From: Owenia fusiformis
Taxonomy: Eukaryota; Annelida; Polychaeta; Sabellida; Oweniidae
Direction: 5' to 3'
NCBI GenBank assembly: GCA_903813345.2
Contig: CAIIXF020000010.1
Location: 20,039,181-20,103,180 of the forward strand
Length of the DNA stretch: 64,000 nt
Shown: piece by piece, positions 23,526 to 34,639 of the stretch
How the letters are laid out: each line of letters starts with the position of its first letter
How positions within the stretch are numbered: the first letter of the stretch is position 1
The notes under the pieces: generated by a model
Seen by the model: only the letters and a program-made list of their open reading frames with translations
The model's database searches: none
Told to the model about the DNA's origin: nothing
Translations under genes and position numbers: made by a program

Positions 23526-24835
23526 AGGCGTAGCCAAGATTTTACAGAAAATAATACTTCAATAGAGAGATTTTTTCCTTGAAATTGAGATCTAGTGACA
23601 GTACCACATTGCATTTCAGTCAATTTGTGCCCCATCTATTTAAATTGTCTATTGTTAGACCTTGCGTCCATGCAGTTTTCTTAGAGTTGACCCCTTCTTC
23701 AATTATTCTGTTGACGTGATACGTTTACCATACAAAATGCTGAAGTTGCGAAAAGCCGAGCACCAATAGACAGACAGACGGACGGAGGGACGAACGAATA
23801 GATTAACGCTTTTAGAATCTTTTGCACGTTTCCTTCTTGAACTATAATTTAATGCCATCTCATCATTAAAAATAATTTTTGAAAGGGTAATAAAGGAAAG
23901 AAACGAGTTATGGGTACCTTTGAAAAAACTCTATAACCTTGTCATTTCATCCTCTGGCATGCCTATTTGTAGAAAATCAAAGCGTTCCAAATCTACTTCA
24001 TGATATGCTATAGTAAAGTCAGACGTCATTTTGCAGTTACCAAACCGATCTGAAATGAAAATATATAATTACAATTCCCTTTTCATTCAATCATATTATA
24101 TATGTATAGAAGTGGACCACTGTACAATGTTTATGCGCCATCTATATTAACTGACGAAAATCCAAAATTTTAATGACAATGTTTTCGTTCCATACTGATA
24201 CAATGCTGACATCTATTTTACAATTAAAATTGTTTTACGTTAAAAAATAGATTTAAAGAGTACTGTAAAACTAATCAATTTTACAACGTATTGGGTTTCA
24301 GGATCACGTTCCTCATTACGGTGATTTACGCCATGACTTTTAGTTTTAATTTGCTCAGGGGAAATCAGGTAGACTATGTTAAAATACCTGACCTCGTTTA
24401 TGAAAAGGGATATTTGGAGGAGGGGGTGTATGAGTGATGCTATTATACAAATAAATGATACAGTTTTCCACGAAATGCTGCATCAATTTTCCACCCGTAC
24501 CCTCGACCCTTAACGCTCAAACCTGCAAGGGTGGGAAAGTATAAGACGGGAGTTGCGTTGGTTGGGGGGGGGATAGTCTCCAGGTATCTGGATCATGTGG
24601 AACACGAATCAGAATATATCCGTGTCAGCACTCAGCAACCAAGTATTTACCTCTAATTGGTGTCAAATTTATGGAACGGGGCGGGACAGAATAAACAGCG
24701 AGCTGGAAGAGGTCCCCAAGAGGGGATTAAACTACATTTATCTTGCAAACTTCTGCCATGGTATTCATCAAATCGACATTTCTTCCTGCTGCAACTGACA
24801 TGAAACGCAAGAGATTATATGCCAAGTCCCTAGGC

Positions 24836-24862
24836 AGGTCACGTGATCAGATTTAACCAATC
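24836..24862. promoter_or_regulatory. E-box plus CCAAT composite, site 2
   Basis: aggtcacgtgat, spacer, then aaccaatc, 27 bp in all and the same layout as 19664-19690. It lies 40 bp upstream of a strong splice-donor-like gcag|gtaaga, which would suit a promoter-proximal first exon. Confidence 0.45.
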
Positions 24863-25046
24863 CCATTAGAGATTGAATGTTTTAATGGCATTGGGTGCAG
24901 GTAAGAGTCGCCTCCATTTACTTAAATGATTCTCCATAGTAAGTGACTTTTGCAAAAATAGTTTGTTTATGGGAAGTTATTTTGTGTTTATGTTTATCAT
25001 TTCTGTTTCTATATACAGAACATGGTGATTTTTGAACGTTGTTACG

Positions 25047-25109
25047 GTTACCATGGTTGCCGTAAATGATACATACAATGGTTGTTGTTACAGTTACCAT
25101 GCAGGTAAC
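25047..25109. promoter_or_regulatory. two X-box-like motifs
   Basis: gttaccatggttgc at 25047-25060 is close to the consensus X-box. gttaccatgcaggtaac at 25093-25109 has the same half-sites with wider spacing. Together with 25263 they form a second X-box cluster, downstream of the GPCR. Confidence 0.4.
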
Positions 25110-25262
25110 GATATTTCAGGCACCAAATGTTGATCTTATAAGTCATCATTCCCAGTTTTTCCAGGACTCAAATAAAACAAGGAATTTGTTTTTATGGACA
25201 CGAAAAGGCAATTAATCAAAAACAGTGATTCAGTTTCTATGACAATATTACCATTTGGTTTG

Positions 25263-25276
25263 ATTACCATAGCAAC
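25263..25276. promoter_or_regulatory. X-box-like motif, attaccatagcaac
   Basis: A good match to the RFX half-site pair, 160-215 bp from the two motifs at 25047-25109. Its role is unknown. Confidence 0.4.
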
Positions 25277-27736
25277 AGAGCACGTTATATTTCAATTAAT
25301 TAATCCCATACATACTTTTTCAAACGAACAGGACACGACTTGGCGTTGATTAAACAAGAATCGAAACACTGAGTTGACAAGTGGTGGGTGGGAAATAAGA
25401 TAAATTATTTTTATTTTTAGATTTTCAAGATTTCCCTAACTGCCCACATTTTGCACCCTGAGGATAACCCCTGACAATGACAACAATGAGTACTGTGTGA
25501 CAAACGCTTGTGTCATCATAAATTGTCATTTTCAATTTATACTTCTCAATCAAAATTATTTTCTAAAGTCATTTCAAGATAACTTGTAGATGATATCAAA
25601 TAACAGGATATATGAGATATCAATTCACTGCTACTTCACTCGTGCCATGCCCTTTTATTTCAAATAGTTTGATTTTACCTATTCACAAATTAGAAATTCA
25701 AAGATGACAACTTGGGTTATTACCGGGGGTTATTTGTAAGTGCAATCATTTTGTGCGATTCTCCTAGTCCATAAATAAAACTGAACTCGACATTCTTCAA
25801 TGACCTAGAAACGATGACTTCTCAATGTTTTGCTTCCTCATTACTAATACAATTTAAGAAACACGCACAAGAAGTTATTAATCTTATGACACAAAATCAG
25901 AGACAAACTTGTGAAATATTAACTCCAGGCTAAACAGGTGTATGTCGTAAGTCGTAAACTTGTCTCGATGTTTTTATGATGTGTTTATAGGAAGTTTGCT
26001 CATATTTTTTGTGGTGTACATAAACTTAGTTTGACTTTGAACCACGAAACATCAAGGCGTCGGAACACGGAATTCACTTTCCACAGGCATGCTTCAATAT
26101 TTGTTTTAGCATTATTGTTGGACTTGTTCTGCCTCTCACTCCATTATTTTCTATTTAACGCCATAATGCATTGTGATGACTTTAAATTGCAAAATCAACA
26201 AAGGTTTCCGTTAGCAAACTTATCGAGAGACTCTACAACCTACTTCATCTGAAACGCTCAATAAAAGTTTCGATAATGTAAATAGTAGTATAGACTCTTT
26301 TTTAAATAAAAGCCCAAGTTTTTTTGTCGCAAACAGAACACTCATAGCTCGAGTATTACTCATACTGACACTGGGGTTATATAAATCGGTAAGTCGAGTG
26401 GACTGGATTAAAAATAGCTAGAAACGGATGGATTGGGTCCTATCCTTGCCCCTGGCCATCGGACAAGCAACAGCGCTGCAACTGCCCAGAATCAGCAGAT
26501 AATTAAGTGATAAGCCATAGGTTATGGGACCTTACAGGCGTAGGCGTGTAACATAACATTAAGATTTGTGTTCGTAAGTTGGTTAGTCCATACAGACTTG
26601 ACTTTGTTAATGTTTTACTAGACGACTAAGATAACAAATTGTAATTGCAATTTTAAGGACACGTTTCAATTTTGGAGACTATTTGCTTTTGTAGTCGACA
26701 TACATGTTGTTCATCGACGGAATCTGTTATTTTTCAATTCACACCTTCCACTTTGGATCTATTATAAAAAAGTGAACAATCGATCAGAGCGAGAAGTGGG
26801 AACGCTTAGAGTAAACTGAAGCTACAGTTACTGATCGCGTCCAACTTTAGTCACGGATCGCGTCCAAAGACGGTCTACCAGCTGAAAACATCGCAACACA
26901 CCATACCGCTCAATATTTCAGGAACCATTTGAACCATGGTGATATAAACCCGAGAGAAAGCAAGAGGATGAGATTACAGACAAAATAATCAAAGTGAGAT
27001 TATAACACCGAAAGACTAATATCGACCAAAACCACAAGCGTTACATTCTACAAAACTCAAAGAGACCAATGTAGAAACTAAACATTTAACCAGAGCTCAC
27101 TTATGGAATTTACAAAATTTCTGTCTTCGAAAATGACCCATGAGAATTAGGTAAGGATTTAGATTTGCAGTTTTGAGGCCATACTTAGTGTGAATCATAT
27201 TTGCCGAATCTTGGAAGTGAGAAACAATTATTTACTTATTAACACTAAAGTCACAGCGGATATGCAATTAAAGTTTAATCATTAACTGCACCCATTTCTT
27301 ATATTGACATCTCCAATATTGATATCTGGACTTTGAGCAGTATCAAATACTGAATTGGGGATTATTCAAGAACGATTGTATGGGTACCAACATATGGTAA
27401 AAGCAGTTAACATTCAGGAATGTTTATAGTTTGTCATCGTTTCGGACTTTAAAGAGCGATAATTGATCCACAGAAGACATCTGGGCTATGTCTTATTGAA
27501 GGACAAAATAGATTAATGGGGACACATAAAGATTATGGGACAATTTTCAACAAACAAACACGTGAAAACAATCCGATACTCACTGGCATACGACTAACTC
27601 GATAAAGAAAATACTGGAAAGTATCTCTGCAAAAGTGATTCAGAAATTATTTTTGACATTTAGACCACCCGAGGTCTGCCAAAACTGGCATCTATAAACC
27701 AAAATAACTTAAATATTTAAATGGATTAATTTAGGA

Positions 27737-28696
27737 ATGGACACCTCATTCAAGATGAAACTCATATACTGGGAATTACACAATGCATGGTTAGTAACCA
27801 TAGCATCAATGCTGCTTAGCAACGGACTTGGAGTAGCAGGGGTGTCGTCTGGTTATTGCCCGTTTGTGCCCCCGGGAACAGCTGAGTATTGCATAGGTAA
27901 AGGAATTGATACTAAAGGATGTACAAATGACACTGAATGCGATGAAGGTACAAAGTGTTGTTTTGAGAGTATATACAATTGTAAAACAGTGTGTAGAACA
28001 AGCAAAAGACACCAGCCAAGACTTTTGGGAGTGAAACTTACAATCGAACTCCACCACGAGTTTTCCTTAATAGCTGACAAGCAGGAATACTTTGAGTATA
28101 GATTTCGAAAACATCTAAATAATCATTACAACCTTTCACATCGACAAGTGCTAACATTAGACACAGGGGTCGGGTGTTGCAAAAACACGGAAGTATCAAT
28201 GACAGTTGCGAAGTCAGAGGACATCACAAATGATGACTTTGAAAATAGAATAGCAACGCTAAGATTACATGTACTTCTGAAGACATTTCATTTGCATTAC
28301 GATGGTAGGCGATGGAAAGGGTTGGCGATAAGGTCAAATGACGCTTGGGGAGACGTATATTACCCAACTAGTCTCACAACGACGACGTCAACGTCTACAA
28401 CAATTACTACAACATTACCAACAACAACCCCTACAACCTCTACAATTACAACCACAACACAGAGACCAACCACCTCCAGTCCAACCACAACAAAAGCTTC
28501 AACTGAGGAGCCAGCCAAATTAACAAACAATACACAAACGGTTCTAGCTCCAGTCGTGAACAGAACCAATACTGTACAAAGCTCAACAATTAAAGTCAGG
28601 GAAACGAGACCAGATATCGCAGGTTCAGGTACACAACTGAAACTACAATTATCTACCTTGTTAATTCCAGTTTTATCCCTTTTGGTGTATTTATAG
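27737..28696 (+). CDS. secreted WAP-domain mucin-like protein, probably GPI-anchored
   Basis: A 319-residue protein in one exon. The ATG follows a 3' splice site (aatttag, ending 27734); a donor ag|gtaagg at 27151 could close a non-coding first exon. Residues ~10-36 form a signal peptide. Residues 41-86 hold eight cysteines (41, 52, 62, 68, 74, 75, 82, 86) with the CC pair and spacing of a whey acidic protein four-disulfide core, a fold found in protease inhibitors and antimicrobial proteins. Residues ~95-205 are a second region with a CC pair (147-148) that I do not recognise; its length and strand/helix texture could suit a SEA-like fold, but that is a guess. Residues 212-256 are a Thr/Ser/Pro stalk for O-glycosylation. 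The C-terminus (about 296-319) is GSG followed by a hydrophobic tail with no charged end, typical of a GPI signal. The inhibitor function is unproven. Confidence 0.88.
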   Translation: MDTSFKMKLIYWELHNAWLVTIASMLLSNGLGVAGVSSGYCPFVPPGTAEYCIGKGIDTKGCTNDTECDEGTKCCFESIYNCKTVCRTSKRHQPRLLGVKLTIELHHEFSLIADKQEYFEYRFRKHLNNHYNLSHRQVLTLDTGVGCCKNTEVSMTVAKSEDITNDDFENRIATLRLHVLLKTFHLHYDGRRWKGLAIRSNDAWGDVYYPTSLTTTTSTSTTITTTLPTTTPTTSTITTTTQRPTTSSPTTTKASTEEPAKLTNNTQTVLAPVVNRTNTVQSSTIKVRETRPDIAGSGTQLKLQLSTLLIPVLSLLVYL

Positions 28697-28699
28697 GGT

Positions 28700-30935
28700 A
28701 GATTACTGCTGTACAGAGATAGGGGGATGAGTAAACCCCTCACCTATGTACGTTTAAAAAACAAAATTCAGAGATCTTTGCACTGATATTCAAGATCCTC
28801 TCAACAGCTTGTTGTAGAAGGAAAAAGTATGTTTTGTTGGGTCTCCGATTACAAAACGGATTTTAGGAATGTTTTCATAACTATTCCTAGAATTGTGATT
28901 ATCATATTAATTATGATTGTTAAACAAAGTACGGAAGGAAAGGGCTAATTAGAAATGTGCCTTATCAGTATAAAGTCACTCGACATTCGATATCACTTGA
29001 TATTTTTTTGTCGATATATTTTAAGATCTTTTATAAGTCAACAAACAAAGCTAGACACCCAAAGAGAGTAAATGGCTGTGTAAACTTGTGACTGATGCTT
29101 CTAATATTGCCTCCGAACACAGGTTTACATTTCCACATGGGGAGGTAACATGATTTAAACTGCTGCACAGAGCAGGGAGTATATAAGAAGTTAAACATTT
29201 TATCAAAAACACGTGGTGCTAATCATATAAATCTTTAAAAGTTTTGCTATTAGATCATGATATGGGTTTGAGTAATTTAAACGATGATATCAATGTTTAC
29301 GATTCTTACAAAAATTGTGAGGTATCCGTCAGGGAAAGGTGTTTCTCTCGTAGAAAACCAGTGACAAATACATAAAGACATCATTATGGCCATAGTGGTA
29401 AGACATCAATGTCTTATTTATTTTGACTTTTACATGAGATTTTAGACACGATATATTGAGAATTCAAAATAAAATATTGAGAATTCAAAATAAGATATAA
29501 TGACTATGTCCAGCATTTGTGATATTTCACGAAATGCCTATTATACTCATGCAGATAATATTTGAGTATTTTAGCTCCTGGGGTCCTTGTATATTGGCAC
29601 CATATGAGTGGTTAACATCAAAGAGTTCTTCAGAATCTTAGAGGCTACAATTACTACAGATTTGCTTGATGTTCTAAACTCATTCTTTTCCAACGTTTGT
29701 CTCATGTGTCTATCTCCCCTAGAATATCACAAAACTATACCGTGCACATAAACAGTGAACGTTGATATTGTTTAGTTTAAAATACCCAAATATACAAGAA
29801 TGAGTACAAGCATACAGTATATGTCACATCCCTGGTCATGATCGTGATAGATAGAATTTGAACTCCAGAAATCAGAAAAAGATCAGATGAGACAAAAACA
29901 CAACATTGCAGCTACAAGAGGTACATCAACATCGATATCTTTTAGCAATCAATTCTGAAACCCCTGAAAATGATTGGTTAATACCCATCACATGACCTCC
30001 ACTTCTTCTATGAAAAATGATTTTTCTAATTCTCTCAGTCCCTCTCTATAAAAGACAAAAGACAGTTGTTCACAGTTCGGAGTTTTAACAGAACTACAAA
30101 AAATTGTCATTGAATTTATGTGAATGATTAGTAAAAAATCTGGTTAACATTTTGGATTTTCAAGCAAACATATAGAGCCACCAAAAACACATTGTTCTTC
30201 AGTAATTCAAGGGCATTGGCTTCTCATTCTAACTTAACCGTTTCCATGTTTTTTTATGAAGCAATAACAATGCGTTACACATTGAAATGATCTTATTTAA
30301 AAAACAAGTTTATCTTTCACAATTAATTCAATCCATCTATTCTAAAAGTGCTCGTAAAAGTAACAATTTGCCAAATACAATATTTCAGGAAAGATCTTAA
30401 GTCCAAAAACAATATATAAAGAGAGATTTAAATAAACTTTCTGATAGAGTCAGTGTGTAAAATACTTGGAAAGTTTTGACCACTTAGGTGTTGTGTTAAG
30501 AATCAATTTACAGGCCTAAGTGCAAAATGAAACAAGATCCATGTTAATTTGGTGGGCTATAAGACCATTGATTTATTTTCAAGTACTTGATCCAGATAAA
30601 ATTTTACAAATCTAGTATTTTAAGCTCGAGGTGCTATATGGGGATTTCCTAAAAATACCTCAAACCGCGAAGTTATTTAGTTTTATGTACCTTGGAAATT
30701 CCTTATGTGACATTAGATTTCATCAATTGATCATGAACTGGGAAATTATTTGAATTATTGGAATATTTTGCACTGGCCACCTTATATTATACCCAAATCA
30801 TCTTATCTTTGGACTGAGAGAATGGGAATAGAAGGAGGTGTAATGGAGATTGCTGCACAATGATAATGCCATATTATAAGTAATTTTCCAGGGGTCCAGG
30901 TTTCTTATAATTTGAACTTTAATGTGGTGTAAGTG
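28700..30935. other. 3' flank of the WAP gene and intergenic DNA
   Basis: No further gene is recognised. Candidate polyadenylation hexamers occur near 29468, in a short duplicated stretch reading aatattgagaattcaaaata twice. An E-box/CCAAT composite lies at 29972-29998. Confidence 0.5.
29972..29998. promoter_or_regulatory. E-box plus CCAAT composite, site 3 (inverted)
   Basis: On the minus strand this reads aggtcatgtgat, spacer, taaccaatc, 27 bp. It matches sites 1 and 2 in length and order. Confidence 0.45.
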
Positions 30936-30939
30936 GTGT

Positions 30940-31170
30940 ACTGTGCTGTACTGTACTGTACTGTACTGTACTGTACTGTACTGTACTGTACTGTACTGTA
31001 CTGTATTGTACTGTACTGTACTGCACTGTACTGCACTGCGTTGTACTGTATTTTGCTGATTTGAATTGTATTGGTGGTGTACTGTTCTGTAGATTTATTA
31101 TAATGTGTACTGTATTGGTAGTGTACTGTACTGTACTGTTCTGTACCGTACTGTATTGTACTGTATAATA
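30940..31170. repeat. ACTGT pentanucleotide microsatellite
   Basis: The part at 30940-31015 is almost pure (actgt)n. It becomes interrupted to about 31170, with variants cactg, ttgta and gtgct. The long minus-strand Tyr/Ser/Thr/Val/Gln frames across it arise from the repeat. Confidence 0.95.
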
Positions 31171-31174
31171 CAAA

Positions 31175-32865
31175 AAAATCTACACATACCATATATGGTC
31201 AACATGTGTCCGTAGTTGCTGTCTTACATTATGTGCCTTATCAGTAAAAGATTTATCACATTTCAGACATTTCAAATGTAAAAAATGAACATAAAACAGA
31301 TTTGTTGTACATTAATAATAATGTAGACTTAAGATCCTGATAAGGGTTTACCACAACATTGCTTAGTGTGACCATAAAGCAAACACAGTTTTAACATGTA
31401 TTGTAAGAATTTTTAACATGTACTGTTTGAATGAATATTTTACAATTTCTAAAATTGGTGAAAGCAATGTTTACTGTACAATATAATTAGCATAATATGT
31501 TAAGAAAACTCCAGGAAACAATAAGAGGTTAGCAATGAAATGTGAGCGCAGATTTCAGACATCAAAAATAACTAGGAGTATAGTAAATATTGAGGAGTAT
31601 AGTTGTATATTTATGATACAGCAATCTTACTGTCACATTTCTCATTCTGTGATTAGTTCGACAAAAGCCACATGCCAGAAAATATCCATAATAAAACAAA
31701 TATTTCATTCTATGTTTTTATCATTTGAGCTTCGGGAATATAATTTGTGGGTGACACACAAGTATTCTCCTGAATAGGATGAAGTATTTGTATAATAGTG
31801 CAAAATCATAGGTTAGAAGAAATGGAATGAGGTACAAAACTGCTTAATGACAATCAAATTGTGAAACAATCAGTTATTACCCATTGCATTTGTGAATAAA
31901 CTCCTTAAAAGAGAGATTCGTCAAGACTGGGGTTCAGGGTAGTCAGCTGTGTATAAAATGAACAAAAATAGGTATTCTTGGCTTTTTACTTATTGTACAG
32001 ATCAGAGAAGGTGCATGTTACTGGGATATGTGAAACTGTTGAATGAATCATTATGAATCATGTTAACCCATCTCAAATTTACAGAATCAAAGATGTAAGC
32101 TTATACTGTAAAACATGTACAATATACTTGAGGTACTGTATCCACGTTTATTATTCAAAAAATAGTTCAATTCATAAACTGTTTTACAAATCCATTATGT
32201 GTAACACACTGCTTTTATGTCAGTGCTACGATAGATCATTTCAAGATAATTAAGGAAAATGAAAAGTACTTGTTTTACAGTATCGAGCAAATACTGATAT
32301 CAACTGAATATTGTAAATTCAGTTAAAGGAAAATAAATTGATACTGTAAATCTACCTAGTTCTGTGAACTGATGAAGAATCATTGTACAATTAAAATGGC
32401 ACAATTTCGAGTAAGTTGGCAATTTTATGAATATTGCTTGTTCTGTACATATTTAATGAGCATGTCCTGCATTTACAATTAATTTATACAGATAATTTTA
32501 CAAGACGATTGTATAGATTTTATATGATAATAAAATATTTTGATACTTAATTGTTTTGTAGTTTTATTCGATCGCCTTTCACATAAGTGTCAAACTTAGT
32601 TTGGAAAATCAAAATTGGCAAAATTTAGATCTCTGAAAAATGGGAGCCTACCTGTTTACAGGCTTATACATGTTATAGGTTATGTTCTGATACATGTAAA
32701 TGTGTAAATATTTAGCAAGCTCTCCGGTAGTGATCACTTCAGGCAGGTTTTACTGTATGATTTAAGAGAAGTAAAGTAACAGAATAAGATGGTGCATATC
32801 TATTGTTTAGACATTGAATACCATAAAACAAGATGAGTCACTCTCAGACAACACTAAGAAACACC
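31175..32865. other. no gene recognised
   Basis: Very AT-rich DNA with many short stop-limited frames and no supported feature. Confidence 0.5.
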
Positions 32866-32868
32866 CAT

Positions 32869-33090
32869 GTTTTGAATTTGCTAATTATGAAATCACAAAA
32901 ATCCCTTTAAAATGTTTTGAATTTGCTAATTATGAAATCACAAAAATCCCTTTAAAATGTTTTGAATTTGCTAATTATGAAATCACAAAAATCCCTTTAA
33001 AATGTTTTGAATTTGCTAATTTTAGATCACAAAATCCCTTTAAAATGTCTTGAATTTGCTAATTATGAAATCACAAAAAAACTTTAAAAT
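32869..33090. repeat. 45-bp tandem repeat, about five copies
   Basis: Units of 45 bp contain ttttgaatttgctaattatg, aaatcacaaaaatcc and ctttaaaatg. The first three are essentially identical; the fourth and fifth carry small deletions. Since 45 is a multiple of three, an open frame repeats FEFANYEITKIPLKC, but flanking coding evidence is absent. Confidence 0.9.
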
Positions 33091-33099
33091 GATGTTTGA

Positions 33100-34120
33100 C
33101 TGAGATTAATCTCTTTCTATGTCATAACAATGAAATGATCTCACTTAGGAATTTACACGCTAATCCTGTAAATGTCTCCACATCAATTCCTTCAACACTT
33201 AAACACACAAAGGAGGATTTATTCACTTTAAACAAAATCTGGCTGTTAAACATTCATTCTTCATTCTAAAAACACCTAAAAAATGTACCTTAAAATAGTC
33301 GCCTTATATAAAATTCACCCAGAATGCCCAAAATCTAATCGGCTCTTGGCTTTCATATCAAGTATATATCAAATTAATCCATCAAGCAATTTATCTAGAA
33401 ATGTGCAGTTAAGAAAGGTGAGACACTTCCATCAAGTTGATTACAATATCATACCTCAGGTATGATAAAAATATCAAAGAAAATTTTTAAACAAATAGAA
33501 GTATATTTCAGTAATAAAATTTTCATGCAGCACTAATGCAGCGCATAAAACCATAAAATAATCTTTTATTATTAGAATTCGATAAAAATTTAGAATTTGA
33601 TACAAAATTTAAAATTCAAAACAGAGCTAAAATGAGATTGGCAAGAAACATACATAATACTACACATACTTTTCAGAACTTCACTGCAAAAGGCATTACT
33701 AAAATATTTTTTATTTTTGTCAATCTATAAAAAAATTTAAAAACTGCCTTGTTAAAATAACAGATAGGTCATTCATTAAAAAACATTCCTGAAACCACAA
33801 TTTTACCACAGAGTACACAAAGATGAATGCGCTTATCAAAAGCAGATATCATTAAACAGTTAAAGAATAAAGTAAAGAAAGGGGATCAACATACATGACA
33901 TCTATTTTACTAATCTAGCACCATTTACTACCAAGTACAAGACCTGTTATATTCAGTCATAATATATACATTTGATATCATGAGAACCCCATCTATATGT
34001 CTATATCCTAAAACATTTATTTGTTTTTCATGGTATCTTATTAAAGGTTCAGCTTATGCTGCCTTAGCTTGCGTTATATTCTACTGAATGTACATGTAGT
34101 TATAATGTAAGATAACATAC
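33100..34120. other. AT-rich flank beyond the TP53BP1-like gene
   Basis: This is downstream of the minus-strand TP53BP1-like stop codon, so some of it may be 3' UTR. No gene or certain poly(A) signal is assigned; minus-strand AATAAA complements (tttatt) are frequent because of base composition. Confidence 0.4.
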
Positions 34121-34124
34121 ATCA

Positions 34125-34245
34125 CTAAACTCTTCTTCATACATTTAGAGCTCTCCTTCATACATTTAGTGCTCTTCTTTATACATTTAGAGCTCTTCAT
34201 CATACATTTAGAGCTCTTCATCATACATTTAGAGCTCTTCTTCGT
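34125..34245. repeat. ~21-bp minisatellite in the TP53BP1-like 3' flank
   Basis: About five or six copies of atacatttagagctcttcat with small length variation, 210-330 bp downstream of the stop codon of the minus-strand gene, and so possibly transcribed in its 3' UTR. Confidence 0.8.
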
Positions 34246-34451
34246 ATAACAAGAGTCATCCCTGCCTCATATAATTAGGCCGATATATCTGTACCTCACA
34301 TATTCCATATTGTCAAATCATGGTATCATTAGGCATATGAGTAGCACATGGTGTGGTGGGTTAAGTGAGTGTCTATAATCTCTTATATACATACTACCAT
34401 ACCCATGATTTGTATTACCATAGAGCATTGAAAAATCCAAACATTGTCACT

Positions 34452-34639
34452 TCAAGTTGCATCTGTGTAATCATGTTGGAACTTAGGATGTGCATCATAT
34501 GGCATCCTCCTGCCATTAATAAGGCACTGAATGATCCATTCAGAAGACACTATAGGGATCTCCCTGTCCTTGGCCTTCTTTAGGGCACTTGCGGGGCAGC
34601 TCTCGTCAGCTACAACCACGTCAAACTGTGCAGTACCAT
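34452..34639 (-). CDS. TP53BP1: TP53BP1-like last exon (BRCT2 part 2)
   Basis: 188 nt including the TGA stop at 34452-34454, with acceptor tgttcag. It encodes [20 protein letters not shown], then [20 protein letters not shown] and ends [12 protein letters not shown]. The W-x-IQCLI core and the HPKxxHDY tail are the C-terminal signature of 53BP1. Confidence 0.93.

Larger units (their letters stand above)
22380..27150. other. intergenic region between GPCR and WAP genes
   Basis: No gene is recognised. It contains small direct duplications at 23183-23525 (listed), X-box-like sites at 25.05-25.28 kb and an E-box/CCAAT composite at 24836. A donor-like cag|gtaaga follows the composite by about 40 bp (near 24900), so a 5' exon could end there, but no partner exon is proven. 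A 67-codon frame at 24595 has no recognisable features. Confidence 0.5.

Noticed and set aside
24595-24798. 67-codon plus-strand ATG frame
   Set aside because: No domain or homology is recognised, and it lies in a likely regulatory or UTR region.
30905-31192. Tyr/Ser/Thr/Val/Gln-rich minus-strand frames
   Set aside because: They are translations of the ACTGT microsatellite.
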